Shown in pieces: positions 31,421 through 38,436 of a DNA stretch of 38,436 nucleotides (the stretch's first letter is position 1; each line of letters opens with the position of its first letter). Source of the DNA: Planctomycetaceae bacterium (GTDB lineage Bacteria > Planctomycetota > Planctomycetia > Pirellulales > Pirellulaceae); the NCBI GenBank assembly GCA_024225195.1, contig JAAEMV010000585.1, positions 1 through 38,436 of the forward strand, written 5' to 3'. Made by a program: the position numbers and the translations under genes. The notes below the pieces were generated by a model, which was not told the DNA's origin, made no database searches, and was given only the letters and a program-made list of their open reading frames with translations.

Positions 31421-32473
31421 TCAAGGATTTTTCTTCGACGATTTCTTGGGTTGCAAATCGCGGTCTTTCCCAGCGATTCGATCAGAGAGAATCGTTTTCA
31501 AATCAACGCCCTCCTGTTGTCGCATAGAAATTTCGTTGGGCGTCATCGCAATCCTGCCGTCTCCGGCAAGCAACCAAAACGCCGGAACGGACCGTACGCC
31601 GTAGTTAAAGAGCACTGGATGCTCGAGCCCCGATGTCTTTCCATGAGAGCCTGCTAATTTGCCAGCTTCGATCAACTTGATTGCAGAGTCTTGTTCGTTA
31701 TCGACATTGATCGACAACAAACGAAGGTCGTGCTTCTCTTTTAATGCTGCGTAAACTTCGTTTAGCATCCGCTGCTCAGCTTCAACATCCTGCCTCGCAG
31801 TTGTCCAGAAATTGAGCAGTAAAAACTTTCCATCAAACTGTTGGAATTTAATCTTGTTGTCGCCTCGGATGCTGGCTATTTCAAACGGCGGGGCAGGGGC
31901 TCCCGTCTGCAACAAAGGAGTAATCTCGACTTGAAGTGGCGGCAATGAAACCTCGTCAACATCTTTGAGAATTTCGATTTGCGCAAAGAGTTCGAATACA
32001 TAGGTCGTCTTCTCAATCTGGCGATCCAGCCTCGCAGATAACGAGTAAGTTCCCACCGGAACGTCGTAAACGACAAACCGCCCTTCCGAATCAAACTTAA
32101 TGTCAAACACCTTCGCCTGCTCCATAAGTTTGTCGCGCTTCGCCAAGTATTCCTTCCCCTCTTTTGAGGCTACAAATTTCTCTGACCAAGCCACCCTATC
32201 CTCCATCTCCCATTCATCGAATTTCGCTGGGAATGCCGGTAACGGCCAAACAACCTGTTCCCGGAGCGTCGCCTTTAACTGGTCAAACGGAACCGTCAAC
32301 TTCAGGCCATCCCAGGATTTCCGATTGGCTTCGGGATATTCAATTTTCCCGCGAACCACCGCATCCTCCGCTGAGATAAAAGCAGGACTGAAAAATACCA
32401 TGACAAAAACAGCCAACACCCCGATACGCCACCTTTGCGACCAACCCCGATTATTTGAACGGCACAACTGCAT
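31421..32473 (-). CDS. Secreted TlpA-like thioredoxin-fold protein lacking redox cysteines
   Basis: 350 residues with a signal peptide or anchor (hydrophobic 17-35). A region at about 36-185 contains a carboxypeptidase-like beta domain (IKFDSEGRFVVYDVPVGTYS). The thioredoxin-like domain at about 190-335 (GAPAPPFEIASIRGDN, FDGKFLLLNFWTTARQDVEA) ends with cis-proline P297 in VRSVPAFWLLAGDGRI. Where redox thioredoxins have WCGPC, this protein reads TTARQDV (224-230), so there is no catalytic cysteine pair. It should be unable to act as an oxidoreductase; a binding or structural role is inferred. Lysine-rich tail. ATG at 32473. Convergent with xerC. Confidence 0.8.
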   Translation of the reverse strand: MQLCRSNNRGWSQRWRIGVLAVFVMVFFSPAFISAEDAVVRGKIEYPEANRKSWDGLKLTVPFDQLKATLREQVVWPLPAFPAKFDEWEMEDRVAWSEKFVASKEGKEYLAKRDKLMEQAKVFDIKFDSEGRFVVYDVPVGTYSLSARLDRQIEKTTYVFELFAQIEILKDVDEVSLPPLQVEITPLLQTGAPAPPFEIASIRGDNKIKFQQFDGKFLLLNFWTTARQDVEAEQRMLNEVYAALKEKHDLRLLSINVDNEQDSAIKLIEAGKLAGSHGKTSGLEHPVLFNYGVRSVPAFWLLAGDGRIAMTPNEISMRQQEGVDLKTILSDRIAGKDRDLQPKKSSKKNP

Positions 32474-32807
32474 TACGAACCACCAAAAAATTGTAGAAAA
32501 ACTGGAAAGGCAATTATCTCGACAGAAAATGCCTTCCCCTCAGGCTATTTATCGGCACCGTGAACGTCAACGAGAACTCACCCTAATCGCTCAGGTTGAT
32601 GTTTTGGTTTAACGATTTAACGGATTAGCGTTAAATACGGTTGAAATTCCAAGGATTTATCAGCAGATCGCCTCTTGGCAGTTGACCATTGGGCCGCCGA
32701 AAAATTACACTTTTACGCTTGCATGAACCGGCGTTCTTCGGTGATTGCCGATTAACTTGCCAACCGCTCCTTGAGCGGCGTTTCACTTATTGCCTGAGGA
32801 GATCAGG
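32474..32807. other. Divergent intergenic region before purA
   Basis: 334 bp without a gene. It carries a good candidate purA promoter (32682-32711), a 6-bp hairpin CCGCTC/GAGCGG (32764-32778) in the purA leader, and the strong ribosome site GAGGAG at 32796-32801. Confidence 0.6.
32682..32711 (+). promoter_or_regulatory. Candidate sigma-70 promoter for purA
   Basis: TTGACC (32682-32687), 18-bp spacer, TACACT (32706-32711). Transcription would start near 32718, giving a leader of about 90 nt that includes the 6-bp hairpin at 32764-32778. Confidence 0.45.
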
Positions 32808-34136
32808 GTGCCTGGACAGTGTGTAATTGGATTGCAGTGGGGTGACGAAGCCAAAGGAAAATTGGTCGACTTACTAACCGATGGAAAAGACCTCGTCGTT
32901 CGCTATCAGGGGGGAGCCAATGCTGGCCACACCGTTGTGATTGGGGACGATGTCTACAAACTCCACCATATTCCCAGCGGAATTATCAACGAAGGTGTTC
33001 TGAACTTGATCACCCCGGGTGTGGTGATCAATCCACCCACGATTCTCAAGGAGATTAATTCACTTGCGGAACGCGGAATTGATGTTTCCTCACGAATGAA
33101 GATTAGCCAACGCGCTCACGTTGTCATGCCTTGGCACATCCTCGAAGACAAAATGTGGAACGAGCTCGTTTCCGGTGAAGACAATATTGGAACCACACTG
33201 CGAGGGATTGGCCCCTGCTATGCTGACAAAATTGGCCGTAGTTTTGCAATTCGGATGGGTGACCTAATCCAACCCGATTTTGCAGAGCGGGTTCGAAAAA
33301 TTGTTGCGGTGAAAAAGAAAGTTCTCTCCGCAGCATCCGGCAACAACGAAACAGAACTCGACGCTGAGGCGATTATCACGGAGTACCAAGCGTACGCCAA
33401 GCAATTAGAGCCGATGATCACCGATACCAATCGAATCTTGCTCGACGCTGTCGATGAAAACAAAGATATTCTTTTCGAGGGAGCTCAAGGCTCATTGCTC
33501 GATATCGATCACGGAACCTTCCCATTCGTCACCAGCAGCAACAGTTCGGGTGTTGGCATCTCGACAGGCTCAGGTGTCCCGGGAAACTGGATCGAGAAAG
33601 TTATTGGAGTCACTAAAAGCTACGCGACACGCGTTGGCGGAGGCCCTTTTCCAACCGAGCAGGATAACGAAAAAGGTCAACACATTCGCGACATGGGTAA
33701 CGAGTATGGCACTACCACCGGACGGCCTCGACGTTGCGGTTGGTTTGATGCTGTCGCCGCCCGCTACACCGCACGACTTGGCGGCGCGACTTCTGTTGCC
33801 TTAACAATGCTTGATGTTCTTAGCGAACTTGAATCGATCGATGTCTGTGTCGCTTATGAAATTAACGGGGAGCGGATTGAACATTTCCCTGCCAATGTAA
33901 ATGATCTTCGAAATTTGACGCCCGTTTACGAATCCCTGCCGGGTTGGCAGATCGACGTAACCGGCGCCCGTTCGCTGGACGACCTGCCCCTCAACGCAGT
34001 TCGCTACGCTCGGAAGATTGAGACCCTAATTGGCCGCCCAATCGAATTCATCTCGGTTGGACCCGACCGAGCACAGACGATCCGCATTTCCCAAGACGAA
34101 TCTCTCGAAGAATACTTAAACGCCAAAGCGGTTTGA
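32808..34136 (+). CDS. purA: Adenylosuccinate synthetase
   Basis: First committed step from IMP to AMP: IMP + aspartate + GTP. 442 residues from a GTG at 32808, chosen because GAGGAG lies six bases upstream; a TTG at 32790 would cover that ribosome site. Motifs: QWGDEAKGK near the N-terminus (canonical GDEGKGK, here with Ala), [12 protein letters not shown], the IMP loop [50 protein letters not shown] and [16 protein letters not shown] complete, standard enzyme. It stands first in a same-strand run with uppS (76 bp later) and cdsA, perhaps one operon. Confidence 0.96.
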   Translation: MPGQCVIGLQWGDEAKGKLVDLLTDGKDLVVRYQGGANAGHTVVIGDDVYKLHHIPSGIINEGVLNLITPGVVINPPTILKEINSLAERGIDVSSRMKISQRAHVVMPWHILEDKMWNELVSGEDNIGTTLRGIGPCYADKIGRSFAIRMGDLIQPDFAERVRKIVAVKKKVLSAASGNNETELDAEAIITEYQAYAKQLEPMITDTNRILLDAVDENKDILFEGAQGSLLDIDHGTFPFVTSSNSSGVGISTGSGVPGNWIEKVIGVTKSYATRVGGGPFPTEQDNEKGQHIRDMGNEYGTTTGRPRRCGWFDAVAARYTARLGGATSVALTMLDVLSELESIDVCVAYEINGERIEHFPANVNDLRNLTPVYESLPGWQIDVTGARSLDDLPLNAVRYARKIETLIGRPIEFISVGPDRAQTIRISQDESLEEYLNAKAV

Positions 34137-34212
34137 ATTTTCAAACTTAAAACTCAAACGATGTTATCGATTTAGAATCCACACGCAGATTTAAATTGCG
34201 GTTTCAACCTCC

Positions 34213-34959
34213 ATGACTTCACCTGATAAATCATTGCAACTCGATGTGGCACCGGAAAGAATTCCGAGGCACGTGGCAATGATCATGGATGGAAATGGCC
34301 GCTGGGCTCAACGGCGGGAACTCCCTCGCGTTCGCGGACACCAACAGGGTGCGAAAACCGCGAGGTTGATCACGGAAGAATGTGCCCGGCTCGGGATCAA
34401 ACAACTTACTCTCTATTGCCTCTCCAGTGAAAACTGGAAACGACCCGAGGATGAACTTGAGTTTCTTATGTTCTTGCTCTCCCAGTATATGATTCAAGAG
34501 CGCGAGACGATGATGGAGAACAACATTCGTCTTCAGATCATAGGAAGACGCGAGCGGATTCCTGCGGATGTTCAAACGGAGATGGATAAATCTCTCGAGA
34601 TGACCTCTGGTAATACCGGCACCTGTTTGTGCCTTGCCATTAATTACGGCGGGCGGGCTGAAATTGTGGATGCCGTTCGGCAAATCACTTCCGAGGTTGC
34701 CGCTGGAAAACTCGATGCGTCCGAGATCACTGAAACAACCGTCTCCGATCACCTTTACACCGCTGGTATGTCTGACCCTGATCTGCTGATTCGCACCGCC
34801 GGCGAAATGAGAATCAGCAATTACTTGCTTTGGCAAATCAGCTATGCTGAAATGTGGGTCACTGATAAAATGTGGCCCGAGTTCTCAATCGCAGATTTCC
34901 ACCAAGCGATTGGTGATTTTTCAAAACGAAATCGACGGTTTGGTGGACTCAACAGTTAG
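34213..34959 (+). CDS. uppS: Undecaprenyl diphosphate synthase (cis-isoprenyl transferase)
   Basis: Makes the C55 lipid carrier for cell-wall sugars from farnesyl and isopentenyl diphosphate. 248 residues. D26 in AMIMDGNGRWAQRR is the catalytic aspartate, also at 26 in E. coli. Further family blocks are RGHQQGAKTARLI, LTLYCLSSENWKRP, CLAINYGGRAEIVDAV and DLLIRTAGEMRISNYLLWQ, with WPEF near the end. ATG at 34213, no strong ribosome site. cdsA begins eight bases after the stop, the usual bacterial pairing, so the two are surely co-transcribed. Confidence 0.96.
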   Translation: MTSPDKSLQLDVAPERIPRHVAMIMDGNGRWAQRRELPRVRGHQQGAKTARLITEECARLGIKQLTLYCLSSENWKRPEDELEFLMFLLSQYMIQERETMMENNIRLQIIGRRERIPADVQTEMDKSLEMTSGNTGTCLCLAINYGGRAEIVDAVRQITSEVAAGKLDASEITETTVSDHLYTAGMSDPDLLIRTAGEMRISNYLLWQISYAEMWVTDKMWPEFSIADFHQAIGDFSKRNRRFGGLNS

Positions 34960-34967
34960 GATCCAAC

Positions 34968-35900
34968 GTGCTAGGGCGTCGCTTAATCTCCGCTGCAGTC
35001 ATCATTTCATCAATGCTGCTTCTGCTGTACTTCGATTACTCTCTCGGACGCCCCGAGAGCCTGGGGAGACCTGGACTGCTACTTTGCGGTTTAGCTGTAA
35101 TCCTCGCAGCCATGGCGGCAAGTGAATTGGTCATTATGTTCGACAATGTTGCCTGTCGGCTGAACCACAACGTGATTGTTGGGGCCACCGTCGCAATGAC
35201 CTGCACCGCCTTTGCCCCGGTACTGTGGAGAGACCAACCCTTCAATTGTCCGCTTGGCAACTTCGGATGGGCCTTGGCAGGAATCGTCCTCGCAATCGTC
35301 CTTGCATTCATTTACCAAATGCGAACCTTCCAACCATCTCCGTCCTCAGCTAACGGAGAAATCATCGACCAACTGGGCCGCTCAGCCCTGATTTTCATCT
35401 ACTTGAGCATGCTCTTCGCATTCCTCGTTCCTCACCGATTACTTCAGGACAATAATGCGCTTGGCTTGGTATCGATCATCACCCTAATCACAGCCACTAA
35501 GCTTGCCGACTCTTTCGCCTACTTCATCGGCAAGCGATTTGGCACGATCAAACTAGCCCCAAAGCTAAGCCCGGGCAAAACCGTCCAGGGCGCTCTCGGT
35601 GCTTTCATTGGCGGATGCGCTGGCACGGCGATTGTCATTTACATCGTCGCACCGGGAATTCTATCCATCGAAATAGCCAAACCTTGGTGGTGGTTCCTGG
35701 CTTATGGCATTTTAGTCACTGGCGCCGGGATGGTTGGCGATCTCGCTGAATCTCTGATCAAACGCGACACCCAGACCAAGGACTCCAGCAGTTGGCTTCC
35801 CGGACTTGGCGGCATTTTGGACATCATGGATTCCCTTGTTTTCGCCGCCCCGGTCTCCTTTTTTCTGTGGATAATCGCCGACCTTCCAGCCTCGCCTTGA
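34968..35900 (+). CDS. cdsA: Phosphatidate cytidylyltransferase
   Basis: Makes CDP-diacylglycerol, precursor of phospholipids; an inner-membrane protein of 310 residues with about eight hydrophobic spans. The family C-terminal region is present: LADSFAYFIGKRFGTIKLAP, KLSPGKTVQGALGAFIGGCA and GDLAESLIKRDTQTKDSS, followed by WLPGLGGILDIMDSLVFAAP. In the standard signature the end reads PGHGGxxDRxDS; here His is Leu and Arg is Ile. The KD and final D are kept. GTG start at 34968, eight bases after uppS, with TAGGAT upstream. Convergent with the SUMF1 gene 34 bp away. Confidence 0.93.
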   Translation: MLGRRLISAAVIISSMLLLLYFDYSLGRPESLGRPGLLLCGLAVILAAMAASELVIMFDNVACRLNHNVIVGATVAMTCTAFAPVLWRDQPFNCPLGNFGWALAGIVLAIVLAFIYQMRTFQPSPSSANGEIIDQLGRSALIFIYLSMLFAFLVPHRLLQDNNALGLVSIITLITATKLADSFAYFIGKRFGTIKLAPKLSPGKTVQGALGAFIGGCAGTAIVIYIVAPGILSIEIAKPWWWFLAYGILVTGAGMVGDLAESLIKRDTQTKDSSSWLPGLGGILDIMDSLVFAAPVSFFLWIIADLPASP

Positions 35901-35934
35901 GCCGACGATTTTTAGTCTCCACAGTCGCTACCGA

Positions 35935-37230
35935 CTACCGATCCTCATCAGTTAACTCAGAGATATCTTTGGGTAGCTTTTCATCAACGATTCCGTAAGC
36001 ACCTCTTCCATTGTCACGGATTCGGTTCTTGGCATCGTCAACAATTGATTCAACATCGGCGTCCCAATAGAGCTCTCTCGCTACTTTGGCGTCTGGAGCT
36101 TTCAAAGGTCTTAATAAGCGAAACCCGACACCTAAACCCGGTGAATCCGTGTACCACCAAGGACTCTTGGGGAAATTTGGATCTTCGTATTTCCATTCCT
36201 TGTCATCGGAACCAAGCCGGGCAGCACTCCGGCAGTCCTCAGGCTCTAGCTCCCAAGAACCTCCTCGAATTACGCGTGGAAACAACTTGGTTGGACGACG
36301 AAATGCTTCGTCCGCTGAAGCAGACTTCCCAGCTTCAATATGGTCGTATCCATTCTCACTGTATTCATCGAGGACCCATTCAGCGACATTTCCATACATG
36401 TCATACAGCCCCCACGGGTTGGGCTTCAATTCGCCAACAGGGTGGCGTTCATCATCCGATGTCTCAATATTCCAGGCGTGATCTTCGAGGTCATCTGGAT
36501 CGTCTCCAAAGTAATACGCCGTGGTTGTGCCGGCACGACAGGCGTACTCCCATTCCGCTTCAGTCGGAAGACGGTAAAAACCACCAGCCATCAAGCTTAA
36601 CCATTTTGTATACTGTTTGGCCGCGAACTGTGTCATCGTTGCCGCGGGTTGATCGTCAGCCTCGCCAGCAGAATAAGTGAAACTCGCATCGTACAACGAT
36701 GACGGCGCTGTCACAGCATCCACTTCGTTGTCGCTATCAACTTTGCGAAGCCCCTTCCCATTGAGAGCTTTGAAAACCTTGTCGAGTTGCATGTATTTTT
36801 TGTATTCAAGCCAAGTTACTTCATGCTTGCCCATCCAAAACGGCTCAACTGAAACTTCAAACTGAGGTCCTTCGTCATCACGGCGATCATCCTCGTCTTC
36901 AGGACTTCCCATCATAAATTTGCCACCGGGGACAGGGATCATTTCGAACTGAATTTCGGTTCCCGGAATGGTTGCTGTGTAAGGCACCATGTATCCGCCT
37001 TCAATCTCAACGAATCGTCCAGACGTCGGCTTTTCTTTCACGATCCCAGGCTCGTTCTCACCAATTGCTTTTGAGACCGGCAATTCATAAGAGACTGTCT
37101 GGAGCAACTCTTGTGGCGTCGAACGTGCAACGTCGGTGAAAGAGGTTGGTTCGGTGGCTTGAAAGATCAAAGACGTCAAGCAAACAAATGCGACGCTTCC
37201 GCACGCAATACAGCTGAGAGATAACTTCAC
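35935..37230 (-). CDS. Secreted SUMF1/FGE-sulfatase-domain protein, probably not a formylglycine-generating enzyme
   Basis: 431 residues, signal peptide in the first 25 (MKLSLSCIACGSVAFVCLTS), so exported. Residues about 95-375 are a SUMF1 domain: MIPVPGGKFMMGSPEDEDDR, WMGKHEVTWLEYKKYM, GFYRLPTEAEWEYACRAGTT, PVGELKPNPWGLYDMYGNVA, then RVIRGGSWELEPEDCRSAAR and GVGFRLLRP. Human FGE uses two cysteines (336 and 341); here only the second is present (C333) and the first position is Leu328, so oxygen activation at a two-cysteine copper site is unlikely. Such domains are abundant in planctomycetes and often act as binding or structural modules. A roughly 55-residue acidic tail follows. GTG start at 37230, AGGAAA nine bases upstream. 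Confidence 0.88.
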   Translation of the reverse strand: MKLSLSCIACGSVAFVCLTSLIFQATEPTSFTDVARSTPQELLQTVSYELPVSKAIGENEPGIVKEKPTSGRFVEIEGGYMVPYTATIPGTEIQFEMIPVPGGKFMMGSPEDEDDRRDDEGPQFEVSVEPFWMGKHEVTWLEYKKYMQLDKVFKALNGKGLRKVDSDNEVDAVTAPSSLYDASFTYSAGEADDQPAATMTQFAAKQYTKWLSLMAGGFYRLPTEAEWEYACRAGTTTAYYFGDDPDDLEDHAWNIETSDDERHPVGELKPNPWGLYDMYGNVAEWVLDEYSENGYDHIEAGKSASADEAFRRPTKLFPRVIRGGSWELEPEDCRSAARLGSDDKEWKYEDPNFPKSPWWYTDSPGLGVGFRLLRPLKAPDAKVARELYWDADVESIVDDAKNRIRDNGRGAYGIVDEKLPKDISELTDEDR

Positions 37231-37382
37231 GTTGTTAGTTTCCTACTAAATCAAAAAAACGGTCACTTCATTAACTTCGGACCGAAACAAATTAAACATC
37301 AGTCTTACACCACAACTAAGATACCCGAGGCTCAACTAAAAACGAAAAAAAAAACCGACTGGCAACGATTTCATTCCAATTT

Positions 37383-38405
37383 TCAAGTAGAAATCGTGGA
37401 TATCTCTCCTACGATATTCTGGCCAATCTTATCCCTGATCTCATTTATCGAAAGATTCTGGCTAAACAGAAATTGCATCTTCGTTAAGGCTGCTTCAATT
37501 GTCATATCGCGTCCAGGAATAACTCCAGCCTCTGTCAGCGCAGTACCTGTGGCGTAACTGCCTTGGGTCATCTCACCATGCAGGCACTGCGTACACCCCA
37601 GAATTACCATCCCCGCCTGAGTAGCTAACGAGATTGCCTCCAGAAACTCACTGTTTTCTGTCGGGCCATTCCCATCACCAAATGTCTCCAGAATAATTCC
37701 CTTCAGAGGCCTCTGTAAAAGATGGTGAAGGATATCAATTGACATCCCCGGAAACAAACGAAAAGCCGCCACCTCAGTGGCTTCAATGGGCTTCACTTGC
37801 AAACCGCACGATTGGGCCTCAACGGGTAATAGATTCTCTTCTAGTATATCGATAGAAGTCCCCACAGTTGCCAGCGGGGGATAGTTTGGAGAATCAAAGG
37901 CATCGAACCGAGTCGCGCTAACTTTAGTACTGCGACAACCGCGGAATAAATGATCGCCAAACAGAAGACCGACTTCGGGGATCTGATAATTAGCCGCCAA
38001 AACCATTGCCGTTTTGAGATTTTCCCGAGCGTCATTTCGTATCTGGCCAAGTGGAAGCTGGGCTCCCGTTAAAATGACGGGCTTTGATAATCCATCCAAC
38101 ATGAACGCCAAAGCGGCGGCACTGTAGGCCATCGTGTCCGTTCCATGCAAAACAACGAACCCATCGTAAGTATCATGCCGCATTTTTACATCATCAGCAA
38201 TTTTGCGCCAGATTTGAGGAGTCATGTTCGATGAATCGACCAGCGGTTCATACTCCACTAAATCAAACTCTGGCATAGGCGCTTGGGACAATTCGTCCAT
38301 GTTGGCCATTTGACTGGCGAGGTAACCTGGCGAAGGACGGTAACCCTTCTCAGACCGTCGCATCGAAAGCGTACCACCAGTATTAATTACACAAATTTTC
38401 TTCAC
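37383..38405 (-). CDS. ansA: L-asparaginase, type I (cytoplasmic)
   Basis: Hydrolyses asparagine to aspartate and ammonia. 340 residues, no signal peptide, hence the type I (AnsA) form. The first catalytic threonine is T12 in INTGGTLSMR; the second is T89, with D90, in VVLHGTDTMAYSAAALAFML. The family block TGAQLPLGQIRNDARENL follows, and the C-terminal domain has CTQCLHGEM and GSYATGTALTEAGV. The GTG start at 38405 gives the typical MKKICVINTGG beginning with GGAT seven or so bases upstream. Together with glnA and glnII it adds to the nitrogen-metabolism theme of the window, though not an operon with them. Confidence 0.93.
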   Translation of the reverse strand: MKKICVINTGGTLSMRRSEKGYRPSPGYLASQMANMDELSQAPMPEFDLVEYEPLVDSSNMTPQIWRKIADDVKMRHDTYDGFVVLHGTDTMAYSAAALAFMLDGLSKPVILTGAQLPLGQIRNDARENLKTAMVLAANYQIPEVGLLFGDHLFRGCRSTKVSATRFDAFDSPNYPPLATVGTSIDILEENLLPVEAQSCGLQVKPIEATEVAAFRLFPGMSIDILHHLLQRPLKGIILETFGDGNGPTENSEFLEAISLATQAGMVILGCTQCLHGEMTQGSYATGTALTEAGVIPGRDMTIEAALTKMQFLFSQNLSINEIRDKIGQNIVGEISTIST

Positions 38406-38436
38406 GGATCTTATCCATTCAACGAAATCAACAACG

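Noticed and set aside
36045-36680. 211-codon plus-strand frame
   Set aside because: Antisense of the SUMF1-domain gene; no coherent composition.
37338-37352. Poly-A run (poly-T on minus) after ansA as a terminator
   Set aside because: A long T-tract exists on the minus strand past the ansA stop but no convincing stem precedes it.
1-38436. CRISPR arrays, tRNA or rRNA genes, insertion sequences
   Set aside because: No regularly spaced repeats, cloverleaf-like sequences or transposase reading frames were seen on reading the intergenic regions; a tRNA scan was not available.

Overview
The window reads as core chromosome of a planctomycete (class Planctomycetia). The grounds are family-level: a sigma factor followed at once by a membrane-bound Ser/Thr kinase, several secreted or single-pass proteins of a planctomycete flavour, SUMF1-type and TlpA-like exported proteins, frequent GTG/TTG starts, and moderate GC. 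I saw no prophage, transposase, CRISPR array, rRNA or tRNA. Genes sit in short operons on both strands.

Layout. 1-2605 (minus): nadC (cut by the left edge), a thioredoxin-type arsenate reductase and glnA (glutamine synthetase I, TTG start). A roughly 0.5 kb divergent region separates glnA from glnII (glutamine synthetase II) at 3152-4171, followed by a strong terminator and a class V aminotransferase. 5788-8106: sigma factor plus membrane Ser/Thr kinase. 8633-14112: a Tad/Flp pilus locus (Flp pilin, CpaA peptidase, CpaB, secretin CpaC, CpaE), without the ATPase CpaF or the platform proteins TadB/TadC. 14194-18853 (minus): DNA polymerase I, a DUF3859-like protein and threonine synthase. 19035-19583: small acidic membrane protein. 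19648-25129 (minus): rpmI, rplT, terminator, pheS, pheT and a glycosyltransferase. 25619-30368: a secreted planctomycete-type protein, an HTH protein, small conserved proteins and a single-pass protein. 30449-31357: xerC. 31421-32473 (minus): a TlpA-like protein lacking the redox cysteines. 32808-35900: purA, uppS, cdsA. 35935-38405 (minus): a SUMF1-domain secreted protein and type I asparaginase.

How it works together. Nitrogen metabolism is well represented (two unrelated glutamine synthetases back to back, adenylosuccinate synthetase, asparaginase, threonine synthase, NAD synthesis). The sigma/kinase pair looks like a phospho-regulated transcription switch. The pilus genes give the export, maturation and outer-membrane parts of an adhesive pilus whose motor must lie elsewhere. 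uppS and cdsA, 8 bp apart, join undecaprenyl and phospholipid precursor synthesis.

Most notable: PheT lacking the OB-fold tRNA-binding insertion; an 11-codon ORF with a strong ribosome site whose stop overlaps the glnII start; a 36-residue membrane peptide ORF between flp and cpaA; a cysteine-less TlpA-like protein; CpaE without the Walker A lysine; and a terminator-like fold in the flp leader. Nothing here is clearly a wholly new system; the best candidates are small leader-type elements and lineage-specific protein variants. Everything was read by eye, with no alignment or folding software.
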